Below, piece after piece: positions 1 through 8,745 of a stretch of DNA of 64,000 nucleotides. Made by a program: the position numbers and the translations under genes. The notes below the pieces were generated by a model, which had not been told where the DNA came from, did not search any database, and worked only from the letters and a program-made list of their open reading frames with translations. The stretch's first letter is position 1, and every line of letters starts with the position of its first letter. This DNA is from Pelagibacteraceae bacterium AG-461-B04 (GTDB lineage: Bacteria; Pseudomonadota; Alphaproteobacteria; Pelagibacterales; AG-422-B15), in NCBI GenBank assembly GCA_003211835.1, contig QCRN01000004.1, positions 1-64,000 on the forward strand, in the 5' to 3' direction.

Positions 1-902
1 CCCAGAAATCTAGCGCTAAGTTTCTCATATGGGAGCATTTTTTCAATTAAAACAACGATTGTTAATACGGCAACCCACAGTAGATTCATCACGCCGTTTA
101 CAAACAATAATAACATCAACACCCAGCAACATCCGAGGCAAAAAACTCCATGCTGCAAACCAACATATGCTACACTTGCATACCCTTTGATTGGTCCTGA
201 CATTATAAACGAAAGGGGGTTCCTGCACTTTTCTAGGCAAGCATCTTTCAGATTCGTAAATTGAAAGGCTCCTGCGCCGATTAAAACCATTCCGGCCAGA
301 AATTTGTTTTGAAGAGTGCCCATCATGTCTACAATTCCATTATTGTGCAGTATGTATTGAAGTGAACAAGCCAAAAGTGAAAAGATAATCCAAATTAAAA
401 AATATGTAGATGATATAACTATCATTTCTAAAAATGGACTTGAGGTCAATTTCATATTTGATCTCATAAGTCTAAAGACATTTAAAAATATAAATGTGGA
501 AGGCAGCATCATAGCAAACATCATTATGCTCCACATTACAAACATCACAATAAAATCATTGACTGTCCATTGACCAGTCATCGGCATCATCAAAAAGTTA
601 ATAGATGATATTGACTCATTCATTTTCATAGAATTCATTGACATAACTCCTTCTGTATCAATGTCCATCTGCATTTCATGATCTAGCATGCTTTCCATTC
701 CCGTTACTTCACCTGACATAGACCCCATTTCCATTTCTTTATCTGGCATGGCTTCCATTGACATATTCATTGAATTTTCATTTTGCATCATCATGTCCAT
801 TGAAGGCTGCGCAGACATCAGAAATAAGTAATACCAAGCAAGCACTACTAAAAATGACAGCGAAATAAGTGTAACGATATATTCAAACCTTAATGATTTC
901 AT
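1..902 (-). CDS. DUF2182 integral membrane protein with Met-rich insert (C-terminus cut by window edge)
   Basis: Multi-spanning membrane protein of the DUF2182 family (predicted metal-binding), the last visible gene of a copper-handling operon. I translated it by hand: the frame is open from the ATG at 902 to the window edge, about 300 codons. After a first membrane segment (about residues 8-27) comes a stretch to about residue 100 extremely rich in Met (roughly 25 Met), then the family hallmarks VMWSIMMFAMMLPS and, later, LKDACL, KCRNPL and CLGCCW. The Met-rich part is far longer than a normal loop and resembles Cu(I)-binding methionine segments; that role is inference. The start lies 2 nt after the PCuAC stop codon, so co-translation is likely. 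The family is confident; the substrate is not known. Confidence 0.85.
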   Translation of the reverse strand, partial: MKSLRFEYIVTLISLSFLVVLAWYYLFLMSAQPSMDMMMQNENSMNMSMEAMPDKEMEMGSMSGEVTGMESMLDHEMQMDIDTEGVMSMNSMKMNESISSINFLMMPMTGQWTVNDFIVMFVMWSIMMFAMMLPSTFIFLNVFRLMRSNMKLTSSPFLEMIVISSTYFLIWIIFSLLACSLQYILHNNGIVDMMGTLQNKFLAGMVLIGAGAFQFTNLKDACLEKCRNPLSFIMSGPIKGYASVAYVGLQHGVFCLGCCWVLMLLLFVNGVMNLLWVAVLTIVVLIEKMLPYEKLSARFL

Positions 903-904
903 AT

Positions 905-1363
905 TTAATGCTCGGTAAAATCTAAATTGCTATTTTGCTTCTCAACTTCAAATAATACACTGATTTGACCCGCAAATTCAAATATCAAAATTCCCTCTAA
1001 ATTCATCCCTTCAATTAGATCTATTTTAAAGTTTGAGAACATAATATGATGGTTTCCTGGCTTTAGTGATTTAGCTTTTTGAGCCGGAAGCTCGATATGA
1101 TCAACTTTAGTCATCTTTGCGATACCATCTTTGACTTCGGTGAAATGTAATTCCGCATCTGCAAAAGTTACCTCTATACCTACCAAGCGGTCAGTTTCAT
1201 ACCCCATATTAACAATTTTCATATATCCAGCTGCTGGTCCAGATGGAATTGTAAATTTAATATGAGGATGATTAATATTTACATGTTTTTCCTGAAACTG
1301 ATGTGCACATAGAACACTTGATAAACTTAAAAATATTATCATGACTAAGAATTTTCTAGTCAT
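905..1363 (-). CDS. PCuAC-type periplasmic copper chaperone
   Basis: Exported copper(I) chaperone of the PCuAC (DUF461) family, which delivers copper to the CuA site of cytochrome c oxidase together with SCO proteins. With the start at ATG 1363 the protein has 152 residues and a typical signal peptide (about 1-20). The full ligand signature HX10MX21HXM is present: H73, M84, H106, M108. I chose this start over the upstream in-frame ATG (1399) because the signal peptide then begins normally, a GAGAT ribosome-binding sequence precedes it, and the upstream lipoprotein gene ends at 1365. Its neighbours, SCO above and DUF2182 below, support copper handling. Confidence 0.93.
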   Translation of the reverse strand: MTRKFLVMIIFLSLSSVLCAHQFQEKHVNINHPHIKFTIPSGPAAGYMKIVNMGYETDRLVGIEVTFADAELHFTEVKDGIAKMTKVDHIELPAQKAKSLKPGNHHIMFSNFKIDLIEGMNLEGILIFEFAGQISVLFEVEKQNSNLDFTEH

Positions 1364-1364
1364 A

Positions 1365-1610
1365 CTAATCTCTTTCAGTTGAGAACATACATACTTCATT
1401 TACACAAGTGAACACACATAAAAGTTTTTGATCTTTATTATGATAAGATGACCATAGTTCAGTTTTTTCATAGGTTAAAAGTAATTCAACATTTGGGTCA
1501 CAGTTTTTTTCGTTAGCTTTTTCAATAGCTAAATTTTCATATAGTTGATTATTACTTTCAGAACAAGAAAAAATGATTATAGGAAATAATATAAATATTA
1601 TTTTTTTCAT
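1365..1610 (-). CDS. small Cys-containing lipoprotein in copper operon
   Basis: An 81-residue protein I do not recognise as a named family. Residues 1-15 form a lipoprotein signal ending in the lipobox IIFSC, so Cys16 is probably lipidated. The mature part is only about 65 residues and contains Cys37, Cys65, Cys69 and Cys74, the last three as C-x3-C-x4-C. It lies between SCO (stop at 1613) and PCuAC (start 1363) with gaps of one or two nucleotides, so it is certainly part of the same message. A metal-binding or thiol-redox role in copper delivery is a reasonable guess from context and cysteines only. Confidence 0.75.
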   Translation of the reverse strand: MKKIIFILFPIIIFSCSESNNQLYENLAIEKANEKNCDPNVELLLTYEKTELWSSYHNKDQKLLCVFTCVNEVCMFSTERD

Positions 1611-1612
1611 TT

Positions 1613-2260
1613 TTACAATTTCTTAATATCTTCAACCATTTTATCAATACTTGACCCAAAAGGTAAAATACTTTGAAGTGTATTTGTATCATCAAAAATA
1701 TAATAAAAAGCAGTATGCTGTACCATGTAGTTAGAATTTTCTTCTCCAGCTTCAGTTTGTTTGGAAGCACTTAAGTGATTTTGATGCTCTGACGTTGTCG
1801 CTGGCTCTACATGAACGAAAAAATCCTTCCAGATTGGCATTAGTGATTCATGACTTCCTGTTAGACCAATGAAATCATTGCCAAAATTGATCAAAAATTC
1901 ACTTAATCTCTCTGGACTATCTCTTGCTGGATCAACAGTAACAAAGAAAAATTTTATTTTCTCAGTTGAAAAGTTTTCTCTATTTAATTGCTCAATGGCA
2001 TTGCTCATCAGGTTTGCACTAATAGGACAAATATCTGGACAGTGAGTGAAGCCAAAAAAGAAAACTTTACTGAAGCCATCGTAACTTGATGTAGATACAT
2101 TATTTCCCATATGATCGACTGCTTGGAAATTTAAAAGAATATTGTTAGAGGGAGACGTACGGTCTTTGTTAAATAATTCTGAGACTGACCAGCCTGCGAC
2201 AATTGCAAGTAATATAATTGATATAAATAAAAATTTATTAATTATATTCTTTGAAAACAT
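1613..2260 (-). CDS. SCO1/SenC family copper-delivery protein
   Basis: Membrane-anchored thioredoxin-fold protein used in assembly of the CuA centre of cytochrome c oxidase. One N-terminal membrane segment (about residues 10-27) is followed by the SCO domain with the copper-binding CPDIC motif (Cys74, Cys78) and the distal His182 in VQHTAF. All three expected copper ligands are present. A short His-containing loop (about 155-175) between strands is slightly longer than usual. The start codon overlaps the stop of the upstream DmdA-like gene by 1 nt. The pair with the PCuAC gene downstream is a common copper-delivery combination. Confidence 0.93.
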   Translation of the reverse strand: MFSKNIINKFLFISIILLAIVAGWSVSELFNKDRTSPSNNILLNFQAVDHMGNNVSTSSYDGFSKVFFFGFTHCPDICPISANLMSNAIEQLNRENFSTEKIKFFFVTVDPARDSPERLSEFLINFGNDFIGLTGSHESLMPIWKDFFVHVEPATTSEHQNHLSASKQTEAGEENSNYMVQHTAFYYIFDDTNTLQSILPFGSSIDKMVEDIKKL

Positions 2261-3396
2261 TATTCCATTTTTTCTAGTCTTGAACTAAATGGTAACGGCA
2301 CAACCTCAACTTCTCTTTCTTCACCATCATGATTAATATTAAACACATCTTCAGAGTTGGTTAAATTAATATCAATGTATCCAAGGGCAATATTACATCC
2401 AAAATTAGGGCTATAGATTGTACTAGTCACAAATCCTTGCTGTTCCCCATTTTTATTAAACAGAGGAATTCTAGCCATATTATAACCGATTTTTTTTCCT
2501 GAAATTTTAAATCCAGTGAATTGTTTCTTAATGCCTTCCTCTCTTATTTTTAGAAGGGCTTCTTTACCTACAAAATCAACCTCCTGATCAAGATCATAAA
2601 ACTTAGGGAGATTAAGCTCTAAAGGGTTTTCCTCTAGGGATGTGTCACCTTGATGAGAAATCATGCCTGCTTCAATTCTATCTATTTGATTAGGGCAACT
2701 AGGCACAATCCTAAATTCTTTACCGGCATCCATTAGAGAGTTCCAAAGTGTTGGCGCATCGATTTCTCGAGTGATGTATATCTCATAACCAAACTGATTG
2801 CTCCATCCACTTCTAGCAATAATGATATCTATTCCAAAAAGATTAGTCTCAATAAATTGGTAGTATTTTAGTCCCATTATAATCGGATCATCATTCGTTA
2901 CTTTTCTAATAAGTTCTTTTGATCTTGGCCCTTGTAAAGATAAAGGACATGCTTCAGGTTCTGAAATTTTAACGTTAAATTTACCAGAGAGAGCAACACC
3001 TTTGCACCAAAGGATTGCATCTGAGTCAGCAATACTTAACCAAAATTTCTTATCATTGAATTTTAATATTAATGGATCATTGATAATTCCACCATTTTCA
3101 TCTGTCATAAATGCGTATCTACAAAAACCATCTTTAAATGTTGATAAGTTTCTCGGTGTCATGTATTGGACAAATTTAGCTGCATCTTCTCCAACAACTT
3201 CAACTTGTCTTTCCGCTGCAACGTCCCATAGAGTTACATCATTAATTAATGAATGATATTCCTGCTCAGGTGTAGTATATCCCACAGGCATTGTCATATG
3301 ATTGTAAGTAGTGAAATTAGTTGCTCCAGATTTTATAGTTTCCTCAAAGAAGGGTGACTTTCTAACTCTGGGTGTGTAAATAATCCCTTTTGACAT
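2260..3396 (-). CDS. DmdA/GcvT-family tetrahydrofolate-dependent demethylase-like protein
   Basis: A 378-residue aminomethyltransferase-fold protein of the DmdA branch of the GcvT family, which moves a methyl group from a substrate such as DMSP to tetrahydrofolate. The N-terminus (RVRKSPFFEETIKSGA, then TTYNHM and LWDVAAERQVEV) is of DmdA type; the middle has DENGGIINDP and SIADSD, and SGWSNQFGYEIY follows. The length fits DmdA (about 370). I start at ATG 3396, 7 nt after a GGAG ribosome-binding sequence, not at the TTG two codons upstream. It is the first gene of an operon whose other members handle copper, an odd partnership. True DMSP activity cannot be told from other GcvT paralogues here. 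Confidence 0.8.
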   Translation of the reverse strand: MSKGIIYTPRVRKSPFFEETIKSGATNFTTYNHMTMPVGYTTPEQEYHSLINDVTLWDVAAERQVEVVGEDAAKFVQYMTPRNLSTFKDGFCRYAFMTDENGGIINDPLILKFNDKKFWLSIADSDAILWCKGVALSGKFNVKISEPEACPLSLQGPRSKELIRKVTNDDPIIMGLKYYQFIETNLFGIDIIIARSGWSNQFGYEIYITREIDAPTLWNSLMDAGKEFRIVPSCPNQIDRIEAGMISHQGDTSLEENPLELNLPKFYDLDQEVDFVGKEALLKIREEGIKKQFTGFKISGKKIGYNMARIPLFNKNGEQQGFVTSTIYSPNFGCNIALGYIDINLTNSEDVFNINHDGEEREVEVVPLPFSSRLEKME

Positions 3397-3504
3397 AAGC
3401 AATCTCCAAATTGATCCGACCTTATAAACTAAAAAATGAGAAAAAGTAAATCATTTTCAATAATATATTTACTTAATTAAACTTTAATTGATAATTAACA
3501 AGCT

Positions 3505-4428
3505 ATGAATCAAAGGTATAAAAAATTTTTAGAGGTTCTCCGTTCAGGGGAAACTATATTGCTTGATGGAGCCACTGGATCTGAACTTGAAAACAGAGGT
3601 ATTAAAATGGATAACTCTTGGTGTGCAACAGCCTCGCTTGAGTTTGATATTCTAAAACAAATTCATAAAGACTACATAAATGCTGGAGCAAAAATAATTA
3701 CAACAAACACCTATGCTTCAAATCGAATGATATTAGAAGTAGCTGGAGTTGACGATAAATTTGAAGAAATTAATTTAACTGCAATAAATGCAGCTATCCA
3801 GGCAAGAGAAGAATGTGGCCGAGATGATGTTCTTGTGGCAGGATCTTTATCTCACCAAATACCGTATGAAGATGCTTTTAGATCGCAAGAAGAAAAAGAT
3901 AAATATATTAAAAAACTTACCCCAGAATATTTTCAAAAATCTTTTGATGAGCTGGCATTTTTTTTAGCGGATAACGGATGTGATTTTATTTTATTGGAGC
4001 TTATGTATAGGCCTGATCGAATTGATATAATTTTTGATTCAGCAAGCAAAGTTGGTTTACCTGTATGGGCTGGGTTTTCTTCTAGAAACAAAGATGGCTT
4101 GATAGCTCTTACTACTGACTATGAGTATAGTTTTAAAAAAATGATCAGCAACGTTAAACACCATAAATTGGATGCAGTTGGCATAATGCATTGTGATATT
4201 AGTGTAATAGAGGAAAGTATAAAAGAACTTAAGGAAATATACGATCTTCCTATAATGGCTTATCCAGAAGTAGCTGTATTTAATTTTCCACACTATGACA
4301 TGAGTAATGTAATTCAGCCAAATGATTATTTGGTCGAAGCCAAAAAATGGAAAGACGCAGGAGCACAGATTATCGGAGGTTGCTGTGGCACAACTGTTGA
4401 GCACATAAAAGTACTTAACAAATTATAA
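3505..4428 (+). CDS. homocysteine S-methyltransferase family protein
   Basis: Zinc-dependent methyltransferase that remakes methionine from homocysteine using a methyl donor such as betaine, S-methylmethionine or DMSP-related sulfonium compounds. The 307-residue protein starts with LLDGATGSELENRGI, as in this family, and has the three zinc cysteines: one in IMHCDIS (about residue 230) and the pair in GGCCGTT (Cys293, Cys294). It is divergent from the DmdA-like gene, with about 108 nt between starts. No good Shine-Dalgarno sequence precedes the ATG. The donor is unknown; the betaine-type transporter downstream makes glycine betaine plausible. Confidence 0.88.
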   Translation: MNQRYKKFLEVLRSGETILLDGATGSELENRGIKMDNSWCATASLEFDILKQIHKDYINAGAKIITTNTYASNRMILEVAGVDDKFEEINLTAINAAIQAREECGRDDVLVAGSLSHQIPYEDAFRSQEEKDKYIKKLTPEYFQKSFDELAFFLADNGCDFILLELMYRPDRIDIIFDSASKVGLPVWAGFSSRNKDGLIALTTDYEYSFKKMISNVKHHKLDAVGIMHCDISVIEESIKELKEIYDLPIMAYPEVAVFNFPHYDMSNVIQPNDYLVEAKKWKDAGAQIIGGCCGTTVEHIKVLNKL

Positions 4429-4429
4429 G

Positions 4430-5356
4430 TTATTCTTTTTTTATTACTACGTTTGAGGCAAAAATAATCTCTGTTAATCCTGCCAAGATTATAAATGAGC
4501 TTCCTAATATCTCTCTCCAACCAAAAAGTTCATCAGTTAATATTGCAGCGCTAAACGTACCAACTACAATTTCAAAAAGAATGATTATAGAGAATAATCC
4601 TGCCCCAATTCTACTGGGTGCTCCTAGTATAACCACATTAGTTGGTAGATGAAATAAGATGGCTATTAATAAGAGCCAAGGCATCATTGTAAGCCAAGAA
4701 TCTAAAGATGGCGCAGAGCCCATTACATCTCTAAGAAAGTAGGCTTGTACTAAAGTAAATATGCCACCATAAAAAAAGAATGAAAAAAGAATTGGAAAGA
4801 TGCCCTCTGGTTTTTTAACTTCCATTCGAACTGCTGAGGCTGCAATAAATATACCCCCTAATAGGGCTATCCAGTCACCAGAATTTTGAGGTATTGGAAT
4901 AAATCCATTTTGTCCAAATACAATCCAAACTCCAGACAAAGCCAGAATCAGAGTGATATATCTATAGTAGCGGGGAACTTGCCTAAGGAATATCATTTCA
5001 AAAATAGTTGTCCAAACCGGAGTAATATAAAATAGAATTAAAGCTCTCACTACGTCCGTTAATAGAAAGCTATTGGCGTAACATGCGATACCGGCACCAA
5101 ACAACAGGCCAATAACAGGATAATCAAGGCCGAATGAATTGCCTTTATATTTTCTCCAGAAAGCAACAGGAAGCAGAATTAAAAAAGGGATGACCATTTG
5201 TGAAATAGTGGCCCAGCCACCAGTTAAGCCGCCAGATTCGAGTGCTCTTTGGGGTATCCAAAATAATCCCCATAGTCCAGCTGCAATCAGTAATGCAAAG
5301 CTAATACTGTAATGATATGGGTGGCGCGAAGTATTCACTTCTTTATGATAGAGCAA
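4430..5356 (-). CDS. EamA/DMT-family membrane transporter
   Basis: A 308-residue inner-membrane protein with about ten hydrophobic segments arranged as two EamA repeats, the form of drug/metabolite exporters (RhaT/YdcZ relatives). The first repeat begins at LLIAAGLWGLFWIPQRAL; the second covers about residues 165-300. It converges on the homocysteine methyltransferase gene with only 1 nt between stop codons. Substrate is unknown. Its 5' end faces the terminator hairpin that follows proX, so it is probably transcribed from its own promoter in the few tens of bases upstream or by read-through. Confidence 0.85.
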   Translation of the reverse strand: MLYHKEVNTSRHPYHYSISFALLIAAGLWGLFWIPQRALESGGLTGGWATISQMVIPFLILLPVAFWRKYKGNSFGLDYPVIGLLFGAGIACYANSFLLTDVVRALILFYITPVWTTIFEMIFLRQVPRYYRYITLILALSGVWIVFGQNGFIPIPQNSGDWIALLGGIFIAASAVRMEVKKPEGIFPILFSFFFYGGIFTLVQAYFLRDVMGSAPSLDSWLTMMPWLLLIAILFHLPTNVVILGAPSRIGAGLFSIIILFEIVVGTFSAAILTDELFGWREILGSSFIILAGLTEIIFASNVVIKKE

Positions 5357-5360
5357 AAAA

Positions 5361-5388
5361 AAGGCCTTGTATAATTATACAAGGCCTT
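5361..5388 (-). terminator. intrinsic terminator after proX
   Basis: A perfect inverted repeat with arms AAGGCCTTGTATAA and TTATACAAGGCCTT. On the minus strand it is followed by a T-run (seven or more T), 24 nt after the stop codon of the substrate-binding-protein gene. The plus strand also has a T-rich tail, so it may work in both directions. Confidence 0.85.
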
Positions 5389-5412
5389 AATTTTTATTTT
5401 TTTAGTACAGAC

Positions 5413-6417
5413 TTATGGAAGCCAAGCTTGCCAATCGTTAGTACTGTCTTTCCATTCTTGAACTGCTTCTTCAACAGATAAGCCATCATCGCCTACTCTA
5501 ACAAGCATTTTTGCTTGGTCGACGTTCTCGAACTTCATTTTCTTAAAGAATGCAAGTGCTTCAGCATTTTCTGGCTTCTGCATTGTTGCTGGGTTCATGT
5601 AGTTCATAGTGTAATCTTTAGCCCAGTTACTAGCAGGCCAAGATCCCATACCACAATCTTGCCAGTTGTTTGCCTCAGTAAAGGAGTCACAAGCTTGGTG
5701 AGGAGGAAGGCCAATTCCTACCATTTCATTTTTACCAAAGAAAAAATGTGGCTCCCAAAGGTACATTAAGAATGGTTCTTGTCTATCGTAAGAACCTTGT
5801 GCCTCTGCGAGAAGCGCAACCTCTGTTCCAAGTTCAACTGCTTCAAAGTCAATTCCCATAATATCAAGTCTTTTTTGATCATGACAGTTCCAACCAGCTA
5901 CTGGACAACCAATAAGACGTCCTTTTGAACCAGTTTCAACTGTTGCAAATTGATCTTTGAACTTATTAAGATCTTCCCAACCATTAAAGTCAGGATTAGC
6001 ATCAACAAAATACTTCGGTACATAATAATCTGATGCACCAATGATACCAGTTGTAAACGCCATAACTTCACCAGTTCCTGAGTACTCTTGGACAACTGCA
6101 CCATCGTAATATAACGGCTCATTGAGCATTACGTCATCAGCTTCTGCATAGCTTGGCCAGCTCTCACATGCAAAGTCAATATCACCCGCAGCGATTGCTT
6201 CCCAAAGACCGGTTCCTGATGCAAATTCTATTCTATCTACACGATATCCTAGTTCTTGCTCCAACATGCTTACTGCAACTTGACATGTAATCTCTCCTCC
6301 AGTCCAGTCAGCAACAGCAGCAGTTAAGCGTTTTGCGTGCGCTGTACCCGCTGAAAATACGAGAAAAGACGACAATATAAGGGCAGTAAAAGTTTTTAAA
6401 AATAATGATTTGTTCAT
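5413..6417 (-). CDS. proX: glycine betaine/choline-type ABC substrate-binding protein
   Basis: Periplasmic binding protein of the ProX/OpuAC family, 334 residues, with a clear signal peptide (cleavage after AHA at about 28). Family features include VADWTGGEI near the mature N-terminus, FACESWPSY and the repeated Trp/Tyr positions that form the aromatic cage for quaternary ammonium compounds. Several Cys pairs are visible in the mature part (for example CPVAGWNC). It is followed by a strong terminator and preceded by about 120 nt before the permease gene, so it is probably expressed at a different level from the membrane subunit. The exact ligand (betaine, choline, DMSP, proline betaine) is not readable from sequence. 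Confidence 0.9.
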   Translation of the reverse strand: MNKSLFLKTFTALILSSFLVFSAGTAHAKRLTAAVADWTGGEITCQVAVSMLEQELGYRVDRIEFASGTGLWEAIAAGDIDFACESWPSYAEADDVMLNEPLYYDGAVVQEYSGTGEVMAFTTGIIGASDYYVPKYFVDANPDFNGWEDLNKFKDQFATVETGSKGRLIGCPVAGWNCHDQKRLDIMGIDFEAVELGTEVALLAEAQGSYDRQEPFLMYLWEPHFFFGKNEMVGIGLPPHQACDSFTEANNWQDCGMGSWPASNWAKDYTMNYMNPATMQKPENAEALAFFKKMKFENVDQAKMLVRVGDDGLSVEEAVQEWKDSTNDWQAWLP

Positions 6418-6537
6418 TAAATTTCCCCTTTATTAATTAATTAATGATTAATTTTAGCCCAAAAAAGATCAATTAGTAAACCGGTTTATGAAGTTTATTT
6501 GAAAATTTAAATAAAGAAAAAGATATAAAAATTATAT

Positions 6538-8658
6538 CTATAAACCTAAGGCATCTCTTTGTTTTTTTGTGTAAGCAAGGCTTATACGGTCAATTATCAT
6601 TGCTAATAGGCAAATTCCGATACCTGCGGCGAGCGCTCTACCCGTATCAGAACGAGCTAAGCCATTAAAAACTTCAAGGCCAAGGCCTTTTCCTCCAATT
6701 AAAGGTGTGACAATTTGCATTGCAAAAGCCATCATGACTGTTTGATTAAACCCCATTACTAAACTTGGTACCGCAAGAGGGAATTTAATTTTACTTAATG
6801 TTTGTAACGTTGAGCCTCCAAATGATCTCGATACCTCTGAATATGTTGTTGATACCTGTGATAAGCCTAAGACCGTAAGTCGGATAATTGGAGGTATCGC
6901 ATAGATGATTGTTGCAAGTAATGCAGAAAATGATCCGCCACCAAAGAACATCAAAACAGGAACAAGATAACAGAAATAAGGAAGTGTTTGCATTGCATCT
7001 AAAATGACCTCATTGATATTTTGAAATCTTTTACTGTAGGAGGCCATAATGCCAATTGGAACCCCTATAACAAAACATAAAAGAACTGAGATTAGAACTG
7101 AAGATAAAGTAATCATCGCTTCGGTCCAAATATTGCATGCTCCAATAAAAGCTAATAAAAAAGCTGTCACAATTGCAAATCTCAAGCCAACAGCCTTCCA
7201 ACTCATTAAAACTAATGCGCCGATTGTGAACCAATAAGGGAGATAAGTTAGATAGGTATCAAGAGGTCTTAAAAGATAAATCACAACCGTAGCTCGGATA
7301 GAACGAGTTATTTCAATAAATGTTGGGTTTACTGTTAATGACTTAACACCTGCTGCTATTTCATCTCTGATTGATAAGTTCCATGAGTCAGGAAAACTTC
7401 CAATGGTTGCAATATTTGAGTCATAATAAATTATTCCCAATAAAATGAATATCCCTGAGAACATGAAATAATGAGCATTTATGAATTGTTCAATTAATCT
7501 TCCATAGTCTTTATTAAATAATGAAACTGCTAAATTAATTACAAAAGAGAAAATTCTAATAATATTTGAAAATATAAAAGCCACAGCAATGTGAATGTAC
7601 ATTAATGGCTTCTCAATTTGTCTTGCTAAGGGGTAAATATCCCATGTCTGAGGAAGAAGATAGAACTTCTGGCTGTCAACTGGAAGCGTTACAGTCTCTC
7701 GACTGGCTGCCTTGCCAAATCTATCAAACATAATTGCCATTAACAAAACACAAAAGCCGCCTTCTAATGCAGCTCCTACTTCAAGTTTTTTGATTGATAC
7801 CCAAATATCTGAGCCTAATCCTTGTGCACCAATAAAAGTTGCTAAAACAACTAGGGCTAAAGCCATCATAATTGTCTGGTTAACGCCCATCATTATGCTA
7901 GGCAATGCTAGTGGAATTTGCACTTTAAACAGAACCTGGCTTTTTGTTGAGCCAAATGCAGTCGCAGTCTCTATTGTTTCATTTGGAACTTGACGTATCC
8001 CCAAGTTTGTCAAACGAATGATTGGTGGCATTGAGTAAATCATTGTTGCAAGTATTGCTGGAGCACCACCGATACCAAAGAAAAACATTGCTGGTATGAG
8101 ATATACAAAGGCTGGCATCACTTGCATAACATCAAGAGCCGGCTTCATGTTTCGTTCAAATCGATCACTTAAAGCGCATAAAATACCAAGTATGACCCCA
8201 ACTACAACTGACAAAAATACTGATAGCCCCATTAGAGCTAAAGTTTCCATTGCAGAACCCCATAGTCCAACCATTCCCCAATACATAGTCCCAAATAGAA
8301 CAAGGAAACCAAGTTTAATTCCACCAAATGCAAGAGAAGGTATTAGAAGTAGTGCTACAATAAAGACCCAAGATGAATCTAAAAGAAAATCTTCAAGCAT
8401 CCAATAAAGTTCTTTTACATAAGCGGCAACCGCTCTTGTATATACTTTAATATTATCTTTTAAAAAATCCTCACCCTGATTAACCCAAGCAGTAAATGTA
8501 AAAGAGTCTGTGACAAAAACTGGAAATTCAGAAACGTCTTCACTTTGAAATACTAACCATATTGAAAATAGTAACGCAGCAAATATTATTCCTGGAATAA
8601 TTAAATTTTGATAATTATTTTTTGAAGAAAAAGCTGAGGTATCTTGAGTAAAAGCCAT
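6538..8658 (-). CDS. proW: double-length ProW-type ABC permease (two fused permease domains)
   Basis: Inner-membrane permease of the betaine/choline uptake system. At 706 residues it is about twice a normal ProW: two complete binding-protein-dependent transport domains lie in tandem. The internal repeat is visible as LDVMQVMPAFVYLIP, MIYSMPPIIRLTNLG and MGVNQTIMMALA in the first half against LDAMQTLPYFCYLVP, IIYAIPPIIRLTVLG and MGFNQTVMMAFA in the second. Each half has its own EAA-type loop for contact with the ATPase. One chain could therefore replace the usual permease dimer. It is divergent from the ATPase gene and upstream of proX on the same strand. Confidence 0.9.
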   Translation of the reverse strand: MAFTQDTSAFSSKNNYQNLIIPGIIFAALLFSIWLVFQSEDVSEFPVFVTDSFTFTAWVNQGEDFLKDNIKVYTRAVAAYVKELYWMLEDFLLDSSWVFIVALLLIPSLAFGGIKLGFLVLFGTMYWGMVGLWGSAMETLALMGLSVFLSVVVGVILGILCALSDRFERNMKPALDVMQVMPAFVYLIPAMFFFGIGGAPAILATMIYSMPPIIRLTNLGIRQVPNETIETATAFGSTKSQVLFKVQIPLALPSIMMGVNQTIMMALALVVLATFIGAQGLGSDIWVSIKKLEVGAALEGGFCVLLMAIMFDRFGKAASRETVTLPVDSQKFYLLPQTWDIYPLARQIEKPLMYIHIAVAFIFSNIIRIFSFVINLAVSLFNKDYGRLIEQFINAHYFMFSGIFILLGIIYYDSNIATIGSFPDSWNLSIRDEIAAGVKSLTVNPTFIEITRSIRATVVIYLLRPLDTYLTYLPYWFTIGALVLMSWKAVGLRFAIVTAFLLAFIGACNIWTEAMITLSSVLISVLLCFVIGVPIGIMASYSKRFQNINEVILDAMQTLPYFCYLVPVLMFFGGGSFSALLATIIYAIPPIIRLTVLGLSQVSTTYSEVSRSFGGSTLQTLSKIKFPLAVPSLVMGFNQTVMMAFAMQIVTPLIGGKGLGLEVFNGLARSDTGRALAAGIGICLLAMIIDRISLAYTKKQRDALGL

Positions 8659-8745
8659 AATAAATTTAGTATTTGCAATTTAAAATAAGTTATTCAAAAA
8701 TTCTCAACATAGTATAACATTCAGCAAATATATCACTCATAAATA

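Noticed and set aside
43-240. Short ORF on the minus strand at the left edge
   Set aside because: It is an out-of-frame shadow of the DUF2182 gene, whose own frame carries the family motifs up to the window edge.
3397-3504. SAM-V riboswitch before the homocysteine methyltransferase gene
   Set aside because: SAM-V occurs in front of such genes in SAR11, so I looked for its P1 stem and GUACUAAAA-like core on the plus strand. Neither is present; only an AT-rich inverted repeat GTAAAT/ATTTAC is seen.
4057-4404. Antisense ORF opposite the homocysteine methyltransferase
   Set aside because: No similarity to a known family; it lies entirely within a well-supported gene, including its zinc-ligand codons.
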